Below, in pieces: positions 15,451 to 23,684 of a DNA stretch of 32,472 nt. The stretch is from the NCBI GenBank assembly GCA_023423415.1, contig JAFAFP010000171.1, positions 1-32,472 of the forward strand, written 5' to 3'. The stretch comes from Pseudomonadota bacterium (GTDB taxonomy: Bacteria > Pseudomonadota > Alphaproteobacteria > Rhizobiales > Xanthobacteraceae). The notes under the pieces were generated by a model. It was not told the origin of the DNA. It made no database searches and was given only the letters and a program-made list of their open reading frames with translations. The position numbers were made by a program, and so were the translations under genes. Every line of letters starts with the position of its first letter. Position 1 is the first letter of the stretch.

Positions 15451-18400
15451 CTAGTCGAACCGGCCGGCCGCGTGAGCCAGCATGGTGTACACCTTGCCGG
15501 TTTCGGAGGTCAGATAGGTCCGTACCATTGCCTGACCGCCACGATCGTCGCGTGACACGTCTTCCAGCAGCCGCTCGAATTCGGCGATATAGCGGTCCAC
15601 CGTCTGGCGGAAGCCGCGGTCCGCGCGATAGCGGTTGCGCATATCGTCGAACGCGCGCTGGCCATGCATCGTGTAGAGCTGACGCGTGAAGGCATTGCGC
15701 TCGCCGCGGTTATAGCGATCCCACATGTCAACAGCGACATCGTGGTCCACCATACGCGCGATATCGACCGACAAGGCATCAAGGGAGTCGATCGACTGAC
15801 GAGGGGGCGGGGCCTGACGACCGCGCTGTTGTTGCCTCGATCCCTCTTCCTCGCCGCTCGCGCGGTGAAGAAGATCGCTCAGCCAACCGCTTTGATTGCC
15901 GCCTTGGTTTCCACCTTGGGCCGCAGCACGCTGCGCGGAGGCCGGCTGGAGCGGTCCCTGGTGAACTGGGGCCTGCGCTTCAGGACGGCGCGGGGCGGGA
16001 GGCGGTGACTGGGGCGCTTGCGGAGCGGGTTGCTCGGCTTGCCGCGCTTGCGGACGCACGGGCTCGTTGCGGCCGCCGACCACGGCAAGGACCGGCTCAC
16101 GGCGCTGTTCGGCGACATCGAGATTGCGACCATGCCGGCTTACGATGCGGTTCAGTTCTGCCAGCGCCTCGATCTGGTCAACGATCACACGGCGCATCTG
16201 CGCAGCGTTTTCCGCTGTCTCCTGTGGCAGCTCCATGACGCCGCGTTTTAGTTCGGCGCGGGTCTGTTCGAGCTGCGACTGCATCTCAGCCGCCATTTTC
16301 TTCATGCCGGCGAGCGTTTCAGCAAAGCGATCGGACGATTGCCGGAACATGGCGTCGGTTTCACTGATCGACTGTTCGTAGATAGACCGCATCATCTCGC
16401 TGGTGCGTTTGCGCTCTTCCTCGCTGGTTTCGCGCACGAGGTCGTACTGCTCGGCGATCGCGCGGCTGCCGCTGGTGGCAGTTTCCGCGATCACGCGGCC
16501 GATTTCGCGTGCTCGCGCTTCCGCGCCGTGCAGCGACTGGTCGAGCAGGGCGGAGAAGCGCTCAAGCCGCTGTTCGAGGTCCTCCGACTTGAGGTCGAGC
16601 GTGGCAATGAGATTTTCCAGCGTTTGCCGACGTTCGCCGACGACTTCCTCCGATCGGCTGTTGCTCTTCTCCACCGTTTCGACCGCCTGCACGAGCGTAC
16701 GGCCGTGCTGATCGAATTGCGACACGAGGGCGGACAGGTTCTCCACCACATCTGCGGTATCGGAGCGGAACGAAGCGATATGCGAACTCATACGCTCGCC
16801 CGCGACGCCGCTGCGCTCGGTTACATCGTTGATCACCGATGCAAACTCCGAGAGGCGGCTGTTCAACGTGGTCTCGATCGACGACATGTTTTCATGTGCG
16901 CCGGTCAACACTTCATGCAGCAGCACGTTGGCTTCACGCATGCGCTCGAACAAAGTCGTCGACTCGTTGCGCAGCTTGGCCTGGTTCTCCAGGATCTGCG
17001 ACATCGATTCAGTCGTGACCCGCTGCGACTGCTCCATCGCCTCGCGGGTATTGTCCTGAAGACTGCGCAGCGTCTGGTTGACCTTGGTGGTTGCGGACTC
17101 GCTGGCGTCGTTGATCTGCCGGGCGAGCTCGTTGGAGTTGTCGAGCATCGTGCGGGTGAAATCGAAGCCTTTGGCCTCGATGGCGCTGACCGCCGCCTGG
17201 GTCGCCTTCTGCACCTGACCCGTAAATTCCTGGCTCTTTGCCGATAGGGCGGCGAGGAGCGTGCTGGAATTGGTATCGAGAATGCGGGTCATCTCTGCCG
17301 CACGGCCGGACACCGCGGCCGCGATCTCATCCGCCTTGCTGGTGAAGCCACGGGACACTTCGGCGCTGACGCCGAGCAGGGTGCGTTCCACCTCGCTCGC
17401 ATTCTGCTTCAGTGAGCTGCCAATGCTGGTCGACACAAGCGACAACACGCGCTCGACTTCGCCGGTCGCGGTGCGCAGGGCATCGGTCGACGAAACCGTC
17501 AGATCGGCAAGCGACTTCTCTGCATCGCCGGCATTGGTGCGGACCGATTCAGCCAGTTCCGCCATGCGTGCGTTTAAGGCGTCGGCGGCGGACTTGGTGC
17601 GGGCTTCGACCTGTCCGGTGACGGCTTCTGAGCGAGACGTCAGGAGGTCGGTCGCGGCATAGGTGCGCGCTTCCATCTGCTGAGCAATTTTCTCGCTGCG
17701 TTCGGCGAGCGCCTCCGATGCCGTACGCGTACGGCCTTCGATCTGCGAAGCGGCATTCTCGGCCCATTCGATCAAAAGCTCGCCAGCGGCTTTTGCGCGT
17801 CCTTCGACTTGCTGAGCGAGGGCGCTGGTGCGCTCGGCGAGGGCATCGGCTGCGGCCTTGCTCCGTCCTTCGACCTGTTCGGCCAGCGCGAATGTGCGTT
17901 CTGCGAGCACGTCGGCAGCCGTTTTGGTGCGGCCTTCGACCTGTTCGGCGAGGGCGTAGGTCCGGTCGGCCAACAGATCGGTTGTCGCCTTGGCGCGGTT
18001 TTCAATGTGCTGTGCAGCCGCTTCGGCGCGTTCGCTGAGGAATTCACCGGCCGCACGGGCGCGACCTTCAACCTGTTCGGCGAGACCGTGCGTGCGCTCG
18101 ATCAACAGCTCCGTGACGGTGCGGGTCCGGCCTTCGACCTGCGAGGCGGCATTTTCCGCCCGTTCGGTTAGCGCTTCGCCGGCGGCCTTTGCGCGTCCTT
18201 CGACCTGTTCGGCAAGACCGTGCGTCCGTTCGATCAGGATGTCCGCAACCGTGCGGGTGCGCGCTTCGACCTGTTGGACGGCACTCTCAGCGCGCTCGGA
18301 CAGGAACTCGCCGGCGGCCTTCGCCCGTCCTTCGACCTGTTCAGAAAGACTGTGAGTCCGTTCAGCCAGAACATCCGCCGCCACCTTGGTGCGATTCTCA

Positions 18401-21051
18401 AGCTGCGTCGTCATCTTCTCGGCGCGGTCGAGCAGGAAGTCGGCAGCGAGCTTGGCGCGCGTTTCCATCAACTGGGCGGCCGAGTCGGACCGTTCACCAA
18501 GCAGGCGGGCAGCGGTATCGGAGCGATCGGTCAGCAACTGAGCGGCGGTGCCGCTTGTGCCCTCGACCAGTTCCGAAAGCTTGCTGACGCGATCTGTGAT
18601 GAGATCCACCGCAAGCTTGGTGCGCGTTTCCATCGTTTGCGAGGCGGTGTCGGAGCGTTCGGTCAGAAGCTGCGCCATGGCGCCCGAGCGTTCCGTCAGC
18701 AACTGAGCGGCAGCGTCGGATCGTTCGGTCAGCAACTGTGCGACGGCGTCAGATCGCTCGGTCAGCAACTGGGCGACAGCATCGGAGCGTTCGGTCATGA
18801 GCTGCACGGCTGCATTGCTCTTCGCCTCGACCTGCTCGGTGACCTGGTTGATGCGATTAGCCAGTGAATCCGCCGCGGCGCGACCACGCGTTTCAAGCTG
18901 CTGGGTCACAGCCTCGGTGCGGCCGACCAGCAATTCCTCGAATTTGCCGATGCGCAGGTCGAGCGTGCTGGCAATCTCCATCGCGCGCGAGCCGAGAACG
19001 CCGTCGATTTCCTGGCTCTTGGCGGCGATCGCGTCTGCAAGCGTGGTGCCACGCGAGTTGATCGTGCTGGTGACATGGTCGATGCGTGCGTCGAGCGCAG
19101 CAACCACTTCCTTGCCGCCATCGGCCAGCGTTTTGGCGATTTCCAGCACCCGGCCGCCGAGGGCATCGTTCAGCGTCTGGGTCCGGCTGTCGAGTGCCTC
19201 CTGGAAGCGGACGAGCCGCAGATCGAGCGCATCGGTGATCTCGCCCGTCTTGTTACCGATACGGCTGTCGAAATTGTCGATGCAGGCGCGGATCGTGTCG
19301 CTGACGGTCTGGGTCCGGTCGCCAAGGCGTTCGACCAGTTCGGCGCCGTGCAGTTTCACGGTCCGGTCGAACTCGCCGAGATGGCGCGTGATCAGATTAC
19401 CGAGCGATGAGGAGTCGTTGGCGATCCGTTCGGCGAGGGCTGCGCCGCCCTGAGTGAACATCTCCTCGAACGACATCAGGCGTGCGCCGAGCATGTCCTT
19501 CAGAATATCGCTTTGACGGCCGATCGTGCTGGCGATGGTGTCCGTGGAGCCGCTGAACGTCTCCATCACTTCGTCGCTGCGCGACAGGATGGTCTCGGTG
19601 ATGGCCGTGCCGGCCTGCTCGAATTTCTTGACCACGTCATCACCGCGCAAGGTGAGATCAAGAATGAGCGAGTCGCCGGTTGCCTTGAGTGCCGAACTGA
19701 CCTCGTCGCTGCGAACCGCGACGGCCTCGGCGGCCTCGGCGGAGGCATCCAGCAATTGCGTGGACAATTCCTTCGAACGCTCGCTCATCGCTTCGGTGAT
19801 CGCGGCAGCGCGCTGCGAAAAGTCGCTCGTCACGTTGGTCAGACGGTGCTGCATCATCTCCATGAGATTCTGCGACAGCATGTCGAATTCTTCGGCGACA
19901 TTCTCGGTCTTGAAGGCGAGGCTGGCGTTGAGGCGCTCGGTCGCGGCTTCGATAGCGCTGGTGGTCGTGTAGCCCGAATTCTCGATCGAGCCCGCGGCCG
20001 TCAGGCTAATGCTCTCGACGGCCTGCGTCGTTTCCTGCGCGGTGCGCTGCAGCCGCTCGAGAATTTCACCGCCGCGTTCGCCAAGCTGCGCCAGCATGTC
20101 GTCGCTGATCCGGCTCAACGTCGCCGCAATATGCTCGCTCTTTTCGGAAAGATCGCGGGTGATGCCTTCGGTCGCAGAACTGACCTGGGAAGCGACCTGA
20201 TCGCTGATGCCGGTGATGTCCTGGTTGAGGTCGAGATGCACGCCGGTAATGGCGTTGCGCACCTGCTCCGCCTGGCCGATCAGGCTGTCGCGCTGGGCGG
20301 CGAGGTCGTCGAGCAGGCCGCGGATGCGAACCTCGTTGTCATTGTAGGCGCGTTCGAGCGCAGCGACTTCGTTCTGCACCAGCACTTCGAGTTCAGCCGC
20401 ACGCGCAAGCGCACGTTCGACGCCGTCACCCATTGCTGCGACTTCACGGCGCACAGCCTGGCCCACCGTGAGAATGGATTCGCGGGCGACGCCTTCCGGC
20501 TCTGACAACCGCATCGCGACTTCGGCCATCGATTGCGTCAATGCGCGCATCTCCTGCGAGCGCGCGATCGTGTGCGCGACCGAGAAGAAGAAGCCGATCG
20601 GTGCGATGAAAGTTACAACGAGCGCGAGCAGGGCGGGCGCGAAATTCTCCTGCAACTGCGGCATGAAGGATGCGGCAAGGATACCTGCGAAGATCAACCA
20701 GATCACGGAGGCGACGCCGGCCGCGAGATAGTATTTGCGCGACGACGGCGGCACTTGTGCCGCATGCAGGATTTGCGCGGCCGATCGCCAGTCGTCATTG
20801 GCCGGCTGGCCCGGCTCTGCGTCCATCGGCGTGTCGGCGATGAAGCGATCATCTTCGAATGTCTGCGGCGGAGCGACCGGGCGCACCTGAGCCTGTCCGG
20901 GTGCAGGTGCGGGCGGTTCGGTGGATACGCGGGGCGTCGAGCGGGTCGCGGCAGCGGCTTTCATCTCCGCGTCCCTTACGCTCAGAGCCTCCTGAATGGC
21001 GGACATCGCCGCCTCGGTCGGATCCTGAACTTTTCGCGAATTGTTTGACAT
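15451..21051 (-). CDS. Giant two-TM coiled-coil protein, GPR/RgsE-like polar growth scaffold
   Basis: The 1866-residue product has a short Pro-rich cytoplasmic N terminus, two membrane segments (about 109-130 and 138-160) and about 1500 residues of almost pure helix built from 11/22-residue repeats. A Pro/Gln-rich linker (about 1680-1750) and a C-terminal domain of about 115 residues (MVDHDVAVDMWDRYNRGE onward) follow. This size and order match the GROWTH POLE RING protein of Agrobacterium and RgsE of Sinorhizobium. Those are apolipoprotein-like membrane proteins that organise unipolar growth. The identification is from architecture and memory, not from a search. I chose the ATG at 21051, with GAGGCGG about 8 nt upstream; the frame opens at a TTG at 21087. 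Repeat units closest to identity are at about residues 746-1160. A CtrA-type box lies upstream and a divergent HPt gene beyond it. It is likely monocistronic. Confidence 0.85.
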   Translation of the reverse strand: MSNNSRKVQDPTEAAMSAIQEALSVRDAEMKAAAATRSTPRVSTEPPAPAPGQAQVRPVAPPQTFEDDRFIADTPMDAEPGQPANDDWRSAAQILHAAQVPPSSRKYYLAAGVASVIWLIFAGILAASFMPQLQENFAPALLALVVTFIAPIGFFFSVAHTIARSQEMRALTQSMAEVAMRLSEPEGVARESILTVGQAVRREVAAMGDGVERALARAAELEVLVQNEVAALERAYNDNEVRIRGLLDDLAAQRDSLIGQAEQVRNAITGVHLDLNQDITGISDQVASQVSSATEGITRDLSEKSEHIAATLSRISDDMLAQLGERGGEILERLQRTAQETTQAVESISLTAAGSIENSGYTTTSAIEAATERLNASLAFKTENVAEEFDMLSQNLMEMMQHRLTNVTSDFSQRAAAITEAMSERSKELSTQLLDASAEAAEAVAVRSDEVSSALKATGDSLILDLTLRGDDVVKKFEQAGTAITETILSRSDEVMETFSGSTDTIASTIGRQSDILKDMLGARLMSFEEMFTQGGAALAERIANDSSSLGNLITRHLGEFDRTVKLHGAELVERLGDRTQTVSDTIRACIDNFDSRIGNKTGEITDALDLRLVRFQEALDSRTQTLNDALGGRVLEIAKTLADGGKEVVAALDARIDHVTSTINSRGTTLADAIAAKSQEIDGVLGSRAMEIASTLDLRIGKFEELLVGRTEAVTQQLETRGRAAADSLANRINQVTEQVEAKSNAAVQLMTERSDAVAQLLTERSDAVAQLLTERSDAAAQLLTERSGAMAQLLTERSDTASQTMETRTKLAVDLITDRVSKLSELVEGTSGTAAQLLTDRSDTAARLLGERSDSAAQLMETRAKLAADFLLDRAEKMTTQLENRTKVAADVLAERTHSLSEQVEGRAKAAGEFLSERAESAVQQVEARTRTVADILIERTHGLAEQVEGRAKAAGEALTERAENAASQVEGRTRTVTELLIERTHGLAEQVEGRARAAGEFLSERAEAAAQHIENRAKATTDLLADRTYALAEQVEGRTKTAADVLAERTFALAEQVEGRSKAAADALAERTSALAQQVEGRAKAAGELLIEWAENAASQIEGRTRTASEALAERSEKIAQQMEARTYAATDLLTSRSEAVTGQVEARTKSAADALNARMAELAESVRTNAGDAEKSLADLTVSSTDALRTATGEVERVLSLVSTSIGSSLKQNASEVERTLLGVSAEVSRGFTSKADEIAAAVSGRAAEMTRILDTNSSTLLAALSAKSQEFTGQVQKATQAAVSAIEAKGFDFTRTMLDNSNELARQINDASESATTKVNQTLRSLQDNTREAMEQSQRVTTESMSQILENQAKLRNESTTLFERMREANVLLHEVLTGAHENMSSIETTLNSRLSEFASVINDVTERSGVAGERMSSHIASFRSDTADVVENLSALVSQFDQHGRTLVQAVETVEKSNSRSEEVVGERRQTLENLIATLDLKSEDLEQRLERFSALLDQSLHGAEARAREIGRVIAETATSGSRAIAEQYDLVRETSEEERKRTSEMMRSIYEQSISETDAMFRQSSDRFAETLAGMKKMAAEMQSQLEQTRAELKRGVMELPQETAENAAQMRRVIVDQIEALAELNRIVSRHGRNLDVAEQRREPVLAVVGGRNEPVRPQARQAEQPAPQAPQSPPPAPRRPEAQAPVHQGPLQPASAQRAAAQGGNQGGNQSGWLSDLLHRASGEEEGSRQQQRGRQAPPPRQSIDSLDALSVDIARMVDHDVAVDMWDRYNRGERNAFTRQLYTMHGQRAFDDMRNRYRADRGFRQTVDRYIAEFERLLEDVSRDDRGGQAMVRTYLTSETGKVYTMLAHAAGRFD
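17570..18420 (-). repeat. 66-bp coding repeats (22-residue hendecad pairs)
   Basis: Within the giant gene about 13 units of 66 bp follow one another without interruption. Most begin with codons for Glu-(Gly/Ala/Asn)-Arg and contain a central ERT/ERA and a terminal EQV or similar. Three consecutive units pair into a 44-residue super-repeat (EGRAKAAGE... then ...RTRTV..., ending ERTHGLAEQV), which suggests past segmental duplication. One unit has Trp where the others have Arg (LLIEWAENAAS). Confidence 0.85.
18650..18814 (-). repeat. Five tandem 33-bp coding repeats (11-residue units)
   Basis: Units start at 18650, 18683, 18716, 18749 and 18782, each 33 bp and near-identical. They encode copies of TERSDAVAQLL inside the giant coiled-coil gene. 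The central three differ at only a few positions, so the array looks young and is a candidate for length variation by slippage or recombination. Confidence 0.9.
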
Positions 21052-21413
21052 GTTTTGCCGCCTCACTGACGCCACTGACTGAAGCAAGTTCCAGGACCCG
21101 ATCGGAAACGTCCCGTCGAGCGTCGTCTGCTGTTTACAAATTACGCCGCGTCGCCATCCTAACGGCTTGGCGGACCGAATAAAATATAGGCCGTTAAGCC
21201 CTTTTTAATCATCGTTAATTTGTGCGGCTGAATCTGTACTTTTTTGGAACAGGTTCCCGGAGGGGCCGGACCGGGCGCAAAATCCCCGTTAACCACAGGA
21301 TTGTTTTGCCGGTTGGAACCGGACGCCTTCTGACGAGTTTTTACCTCTCTTTGGCCGCTGGCGAGGCAAATTCGTCCGATAGGAGCCGTTAGAGCTCCGG
21401 GAGGCTTTGTAAA
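21052..21413. other. Divergent regulatory region, giant scaffold gene / HPt gene
   Basis: These 362 bp hold no convincing gene. They contain an exact TTAA-N7-TTAA box (21194-21208), extra TTAA half-sites at 21215 and 21289, an AT-rich stretch at 21178-21188 that reads TATATTTT on the minus strand and could be a -10 region, and a GC-rich segment with a small ccggtt/aaccgg palindrome (21309-21322). The AT-rich core contrasts sharply with the surrounding coding DNA. Confidence 0.7.
21194..21208. promoter_or_regulatory. CtrA-type binding site TTAA-N7-TTAA
   Basis: TTAA at 21194-21197 and 21205-21208 are spaced by exactly 7 bp; on the minus strand the second half extends to TTAAC, the full consensus of the cell-cycle regulator CtrA. 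A third TTAA at 21215 follows. The box lies about 143 bp upstream of the giant scaffold gene (minus) and 206 bp upstream of the HPt gene (plus). On the minus strand it sits just before the AT-rich possible -10, so both activation and repression are conceivable. Confidence 0.6.
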
Positions 21414-21803
21414 ATGGTCGAACTGTCCGGAACGGTTCTGGATACCGTTTTGGCGCCGCCGATTGTCCCGGCCCAGCGCCCGATTGATCTCGTGCATTTG
21501 TCCCGTATGACGCTGGACGATCGCGCCTTGGAGCGCGAGGTTCTGGCGCTTTTCGATCGGCAGATGTTGCTGATGATGGAGCGGATCGGGGCATCCGCGC
21601 GCGATGTGGCGGCGGCTGCCGCCCATACTCTGAAAGGGTCAGCCAGCGGGATCGGCGCCTGGCAGGTGGCGCGGGCGGCTGCCGACCTGGAGAGCGCTGC
21701 AAAGGATGGGGATAACTCCGTTTGGCAGCAGCGGGTGGCGAGTCTTGACCACGCCGTCCGGGATGCGCGCTCCGGGATCTGCGAGCTGTTGCAGGCCGAC
21801 TGA
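21414..21803 (+). CDS. Single-domain HPt phosphotransfer protein
   Basis: The 129-residue product holds an HPt four-helix domain with the phospho-acceptor His71 in AAHTLKGSASGIGA, the classic HxxKG(S/A) motif. The preceding helix (ALEREVLALFDRQMLLMMERI) and following helix (QVARAAADLESAA) complete the bundle. About 25 N-terminal residues before it look disordered. HPt proteins relay phosphate between receiver domains of hybrid kinases and response regulators in the cytoplasm; no kinase or receiver gene is in the window. The ATG at 21414 has GGGAGG about 9 nt upstream. It is divergent from the giant polar scaffold gene and shares with it a region containing a CtrA-type box. It is not the ChpT-type phosphotransferase, which is longer and of a different fold. 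Confidence 0.85.
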   Translation: MVELSGTVLDTVLAPPIVPAQRPIDLVHLSRMTLDDRALEREVLALFDRQMLLMMERIGASARDVAAAAAHTLKGSASGIGAWQVARAAADLESAAKDGDNSVWQQRVASLDHAVRDARSGICELLQAD

Positions 21804-21811
21804 GGCGCTGG

Positions 21812-21830
21812 AGGGGTCTGCACGACCCCT
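21812..21830 (+). terminator. Short hairpin after the HPt gene
   Basis: Arms aggggtc (21812-21818) and gacccct (21824-21830) form a 7-bp stem with a 5-nt loop, 8 bp after the stop codon. Only a weak T content follows, so it is a probable but not textbook terminator. It separates the HPt gene from the ferredoxin operon; a TATATA at about 21893 could be part of that operon's promoter. Confidence 0.5.
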
Positions 21831-21968
21831 GATTGCTGGGACGATCGGACATCCGGTTTTGCCGCGATGCTGGCGCATTTCATGCGATGCGCTATATAGA
21901 AATCCAAATCTCGCGATCCTTGCTGGCTCTGCCGGCATTCCCCTTCAAGAGGCAGGTTTCAAGCCGCA

Positions 21969-22289
21969 ATGGCCAAGATTACGTTTATCGATCATGGGGG
22001 CGAAAGCCGTACTGTCGACGCCGAAAATGGCGCCACCGTCATGGAAACAGCAATCAAGAACGGCGTTCCGGGTATTGAAGCGGAATGCGGTGGTGCCTGT
22101 GCTTGCGCGACCTGTCATGTTTATGTGGATGAATCCTGGACCGAGATCGTCGGTGCGCCCTCGCCGATGGAAGAGGACATGCTGGATTTCGGCTTCGACG
22201 TGAAACCTAACTCGCGTCTGTCCTGCCAGATCAAGGTGAGCGATCAGCTCGACGGGCTGGTCCTGCGGACGCCCGAACGTCAGGCCTGA
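21969..22289 (+). CDS. [2Fe-2S] ferredoxin, adrenodoxin type (copy 1)
   Basis: The 106-residue product is a vertebrate/adrenodoxin-type ferredoxin. Cluster ligands are Cys40, Cys46, Cys49 and Cys86 (C-x5-C-x2-C-x36-C) with the typical ECGGACACATCHVYVDESW loop. Cys44 is extra and not expected to bind the cluster. Such ferredoxins pass single electrons from a reductase to P450s, Fe-S assembly or oxygenases in the cytoplasm. The acidic segment around residues 66-75 (MEEDMLDF) matches the partner-docking helix of the family. It is the first gene of a tight operon with a second ferredoxin 23 bp downstream and a reductase after that, so electrons probably flow NADPH to reductase to ferredoxin. It lacks the His-rich features of Isc-operon Fdx. 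Confidence 0.92.
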   Translation: MAKITFIDHGGESRTVDAENGATVMETAIKNGVPGIEAECGGACACATCHVYVDESWTEIVGAPSPMEEDMLDFGFDVKPNSRLSCQIKVSDQLDGLVLRTPERQA

Positions 22290-22312
22290 TGTCCTTGAGG
22301 TGATCGACGACA

Positions 22313-22636
22313 ATGTTCAAGATCACCTTTATCGAACACGACGGCACGGTCCATAATATTCATGCCGAGGATGGCCAGACAGTGATGGAAGCCGCGATGC
22401 GCGGCTCCGTTACAGGCATCGTCGCCGAATGTGGCGGGTCCTGTACCTGTGCGACATGCCATGTGTATGTCGACGAAGCATGGCTTGGAAAAGCCGGAGA
22501 GCGCTCGCTGGAAGAAGACGAGCAGCTCGACAATGCCTATGACGTGCGCGCGAATTCGCGGCTGTCATGCCAGATCAAGATGAGCGAGGAACTCGACGGG
22601 TTATTGGTCCGCACCCCAAGTTACCAGGGCAGGTGA
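22313..22636 (+). CDS. [2Fe-2S] ferredoxin, adrenodoxin type (copy 2)
   Basis: The 107-residue product is a paralogue of the preceding gene with identical ligand spacing (Cys40, Cys46, Cys49, Cys86), the same extra Cys44 and a near-identical CHVYVDEAW loop. The two clearly arose by tandem duplication but have diverged: the docking region here is SLEEDEQLDNAYD rather than SPMEEDMLDFGFD, and the N-terminal third differs. That pattern suggests they serve different electron acceptors while sharing one reductase. It ends 4 bp before the reductase start, pointing to translational coupling. Confidence 0.92.
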   Translation: MFKITFIEHDGTVHNIHAEDGQTVMEAAMRGSVTGIVAECGGSCTCATCHVYVDEAWLGKAGERSLEEDEQLDNAYDVRANSRLSCQIKMSEELDGLLVRTPSYQGR

Positions 22637-22640
22637 CATC

Positions 22641-23684
22641 ATGCTGGATACTACCAACGCATCGACCATCAAGACCGACGTTCTGATCATCGGCGCCGGT
22701 CCGTGCGGATTGTTCGCGGTGTTCGAACTCGGCTTGCTCGACATCAAGGCGCATCTCGTCGATATCCTCGACAAGCCGGGCGGACAGTGCGCAGAACTTT
22801 ATCCCGAAAAGCCAATCTACGACATTCCCGGCATCCCGATGGTGACCGGTGACGGTTTGACCAAGGCGCTGCTGGAGCAGATCAAGCCGTTCGGCGCGGA
22901 ATTTCATTTCAGCGAAATGGTGCAAACCATCGAACGGATCGGCGATCCGCTGTTTCGCATAACGACCGATGCGGGCAAGGTGTTCGAGTGCAAGGCCGTG
23001 ATCGTTGCGGCGGGCGGCGGTTCGTTCCAGCCGAAACGGCCCCCCATCCCAGGTATCGAAGCTTACGAAGCCAAGTCCGTGCACTATGCCGTGCGGCAGA
23101 TGGAGCAATTTCGCGGCAAGCGGCTGCTGGTCGCCGGTGGCGGCGACTCCGCGCTCGATTGGACGCTCAATCTCGCGCCGATTGCCAGCCATCTCACGCT
23201 GTTGCACCGGCGGCAGGAATTCCGTGCGGCGCCCGACAGCGTCAACAAGATGATGGCGTTGGCCGGCGAGGGGAAGATCGACTTCGTGCTCGGTCAGGTA
23301 TCGTCGCTGGAAGGTGAGGACGGTCAGGTCAGCAAGGCCATCGTCAAGCGCAACGACGGTTCGAACTTCGAGATTGCCTGCGACGCCATCCTGCCGTTCT
23401 TCGGTCTGACGATGAAGCTTGGGCCGGTGGCCGATTGGGGGCTGAAGCTCGACGATGACCTGATCGAGGTGGAAACCGCAAGCTTCGAAACGAGCGAAAA
23501 AGGCATCTTCGCCATCGGCGACATCAACACCTATCCGGGCAAGCTGAAGCTGATCCTGTGCGGCTTCCACGAGGGCGCATTGGCGGCGCAGAAGATCCAC
23601 CGCTACGTCTATCCCGACAAAAAATTGACGTTCCAGTACACGACGTCGTCGACCAGTCTGCAGAAGAAACTAGGGGTCGCGTGA
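22641..23684 (+). CDS. Ferredoxin-NADP reductase, type 2 (thioredoxin-reductase-like)
   Basis: This is a 347-residue FAD enzyme of the TrxR-like FNR family (YumC type). The FAD loop is GAGPCG (18-23), the NADP loop GGGDSA (166-171) and the second FAD motif GDINTYPG near residue 293. A C-terminal tail (about 320-347) ending TSLQKKLGVA is typical of this family and covers the flavin. The CxxC of thioredoxin reductases is absent. It transfers electrons between NADPH and ferredoxin, and the two ferredoxins directly upstream are its obvious partners. The same type is known from Rhodopseudomonas palustris and Bacillus subtilis. It starts 4 bp after the second ferredoxin, and its stop codon overlaps the next gene's GTG start (GTGA). 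Confidence 0.93.
   Translation: MLDTTNASTIKTDVLIIGAGPCGLFAVFELGLLDIKAHLVDILDKPGGQCAELYPEKPIYDIPGIPMVTGDGLTKALLEQIKPFGAEFHFSEMVQTIERIGDPLFRITTDAGKVFECKAVIVAAGGGSFQPKRPPIPGIEAYEAKSVHYAVRQMEQFRGKRLLVAGGGDSALDWTLNLAPIASHLTLLHRRQEFRAAPDSVNKMMALAGEGKIDFVLGQVSSLEGEDGQVSKAIVKRNDGSNFEIACDAILPFFGLTMKLGPVADWGLKLDDDLIEVETASFETSEKGIFAIGDINTYPGKLKLILCGFHEGALAAQKIHRYVYPDKKLTFQYTTSSTSLQKKLGVA

Noticed and set aside
18650..18814. Regular repeats resembling a CRISPR array
   Set aside because: Units abut without spacers, keep a reading frame and encode an 11-residue protein repeat.
19513..20505. Long open frame on the plus strand opposite the giant gene (and several others across 15660-20730)
   Set aside because: These are mirror images of the repetitive Glu/Ala/Arg/Leu-rich coding strand; composition is unnatural and there is no ribosome site or family match.
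23558..23680. Upstream extension of the RutB-like frame
   Set aside because: Lies entirely within the reductase gene; the GTG overlapping its stop gives the right protein length.
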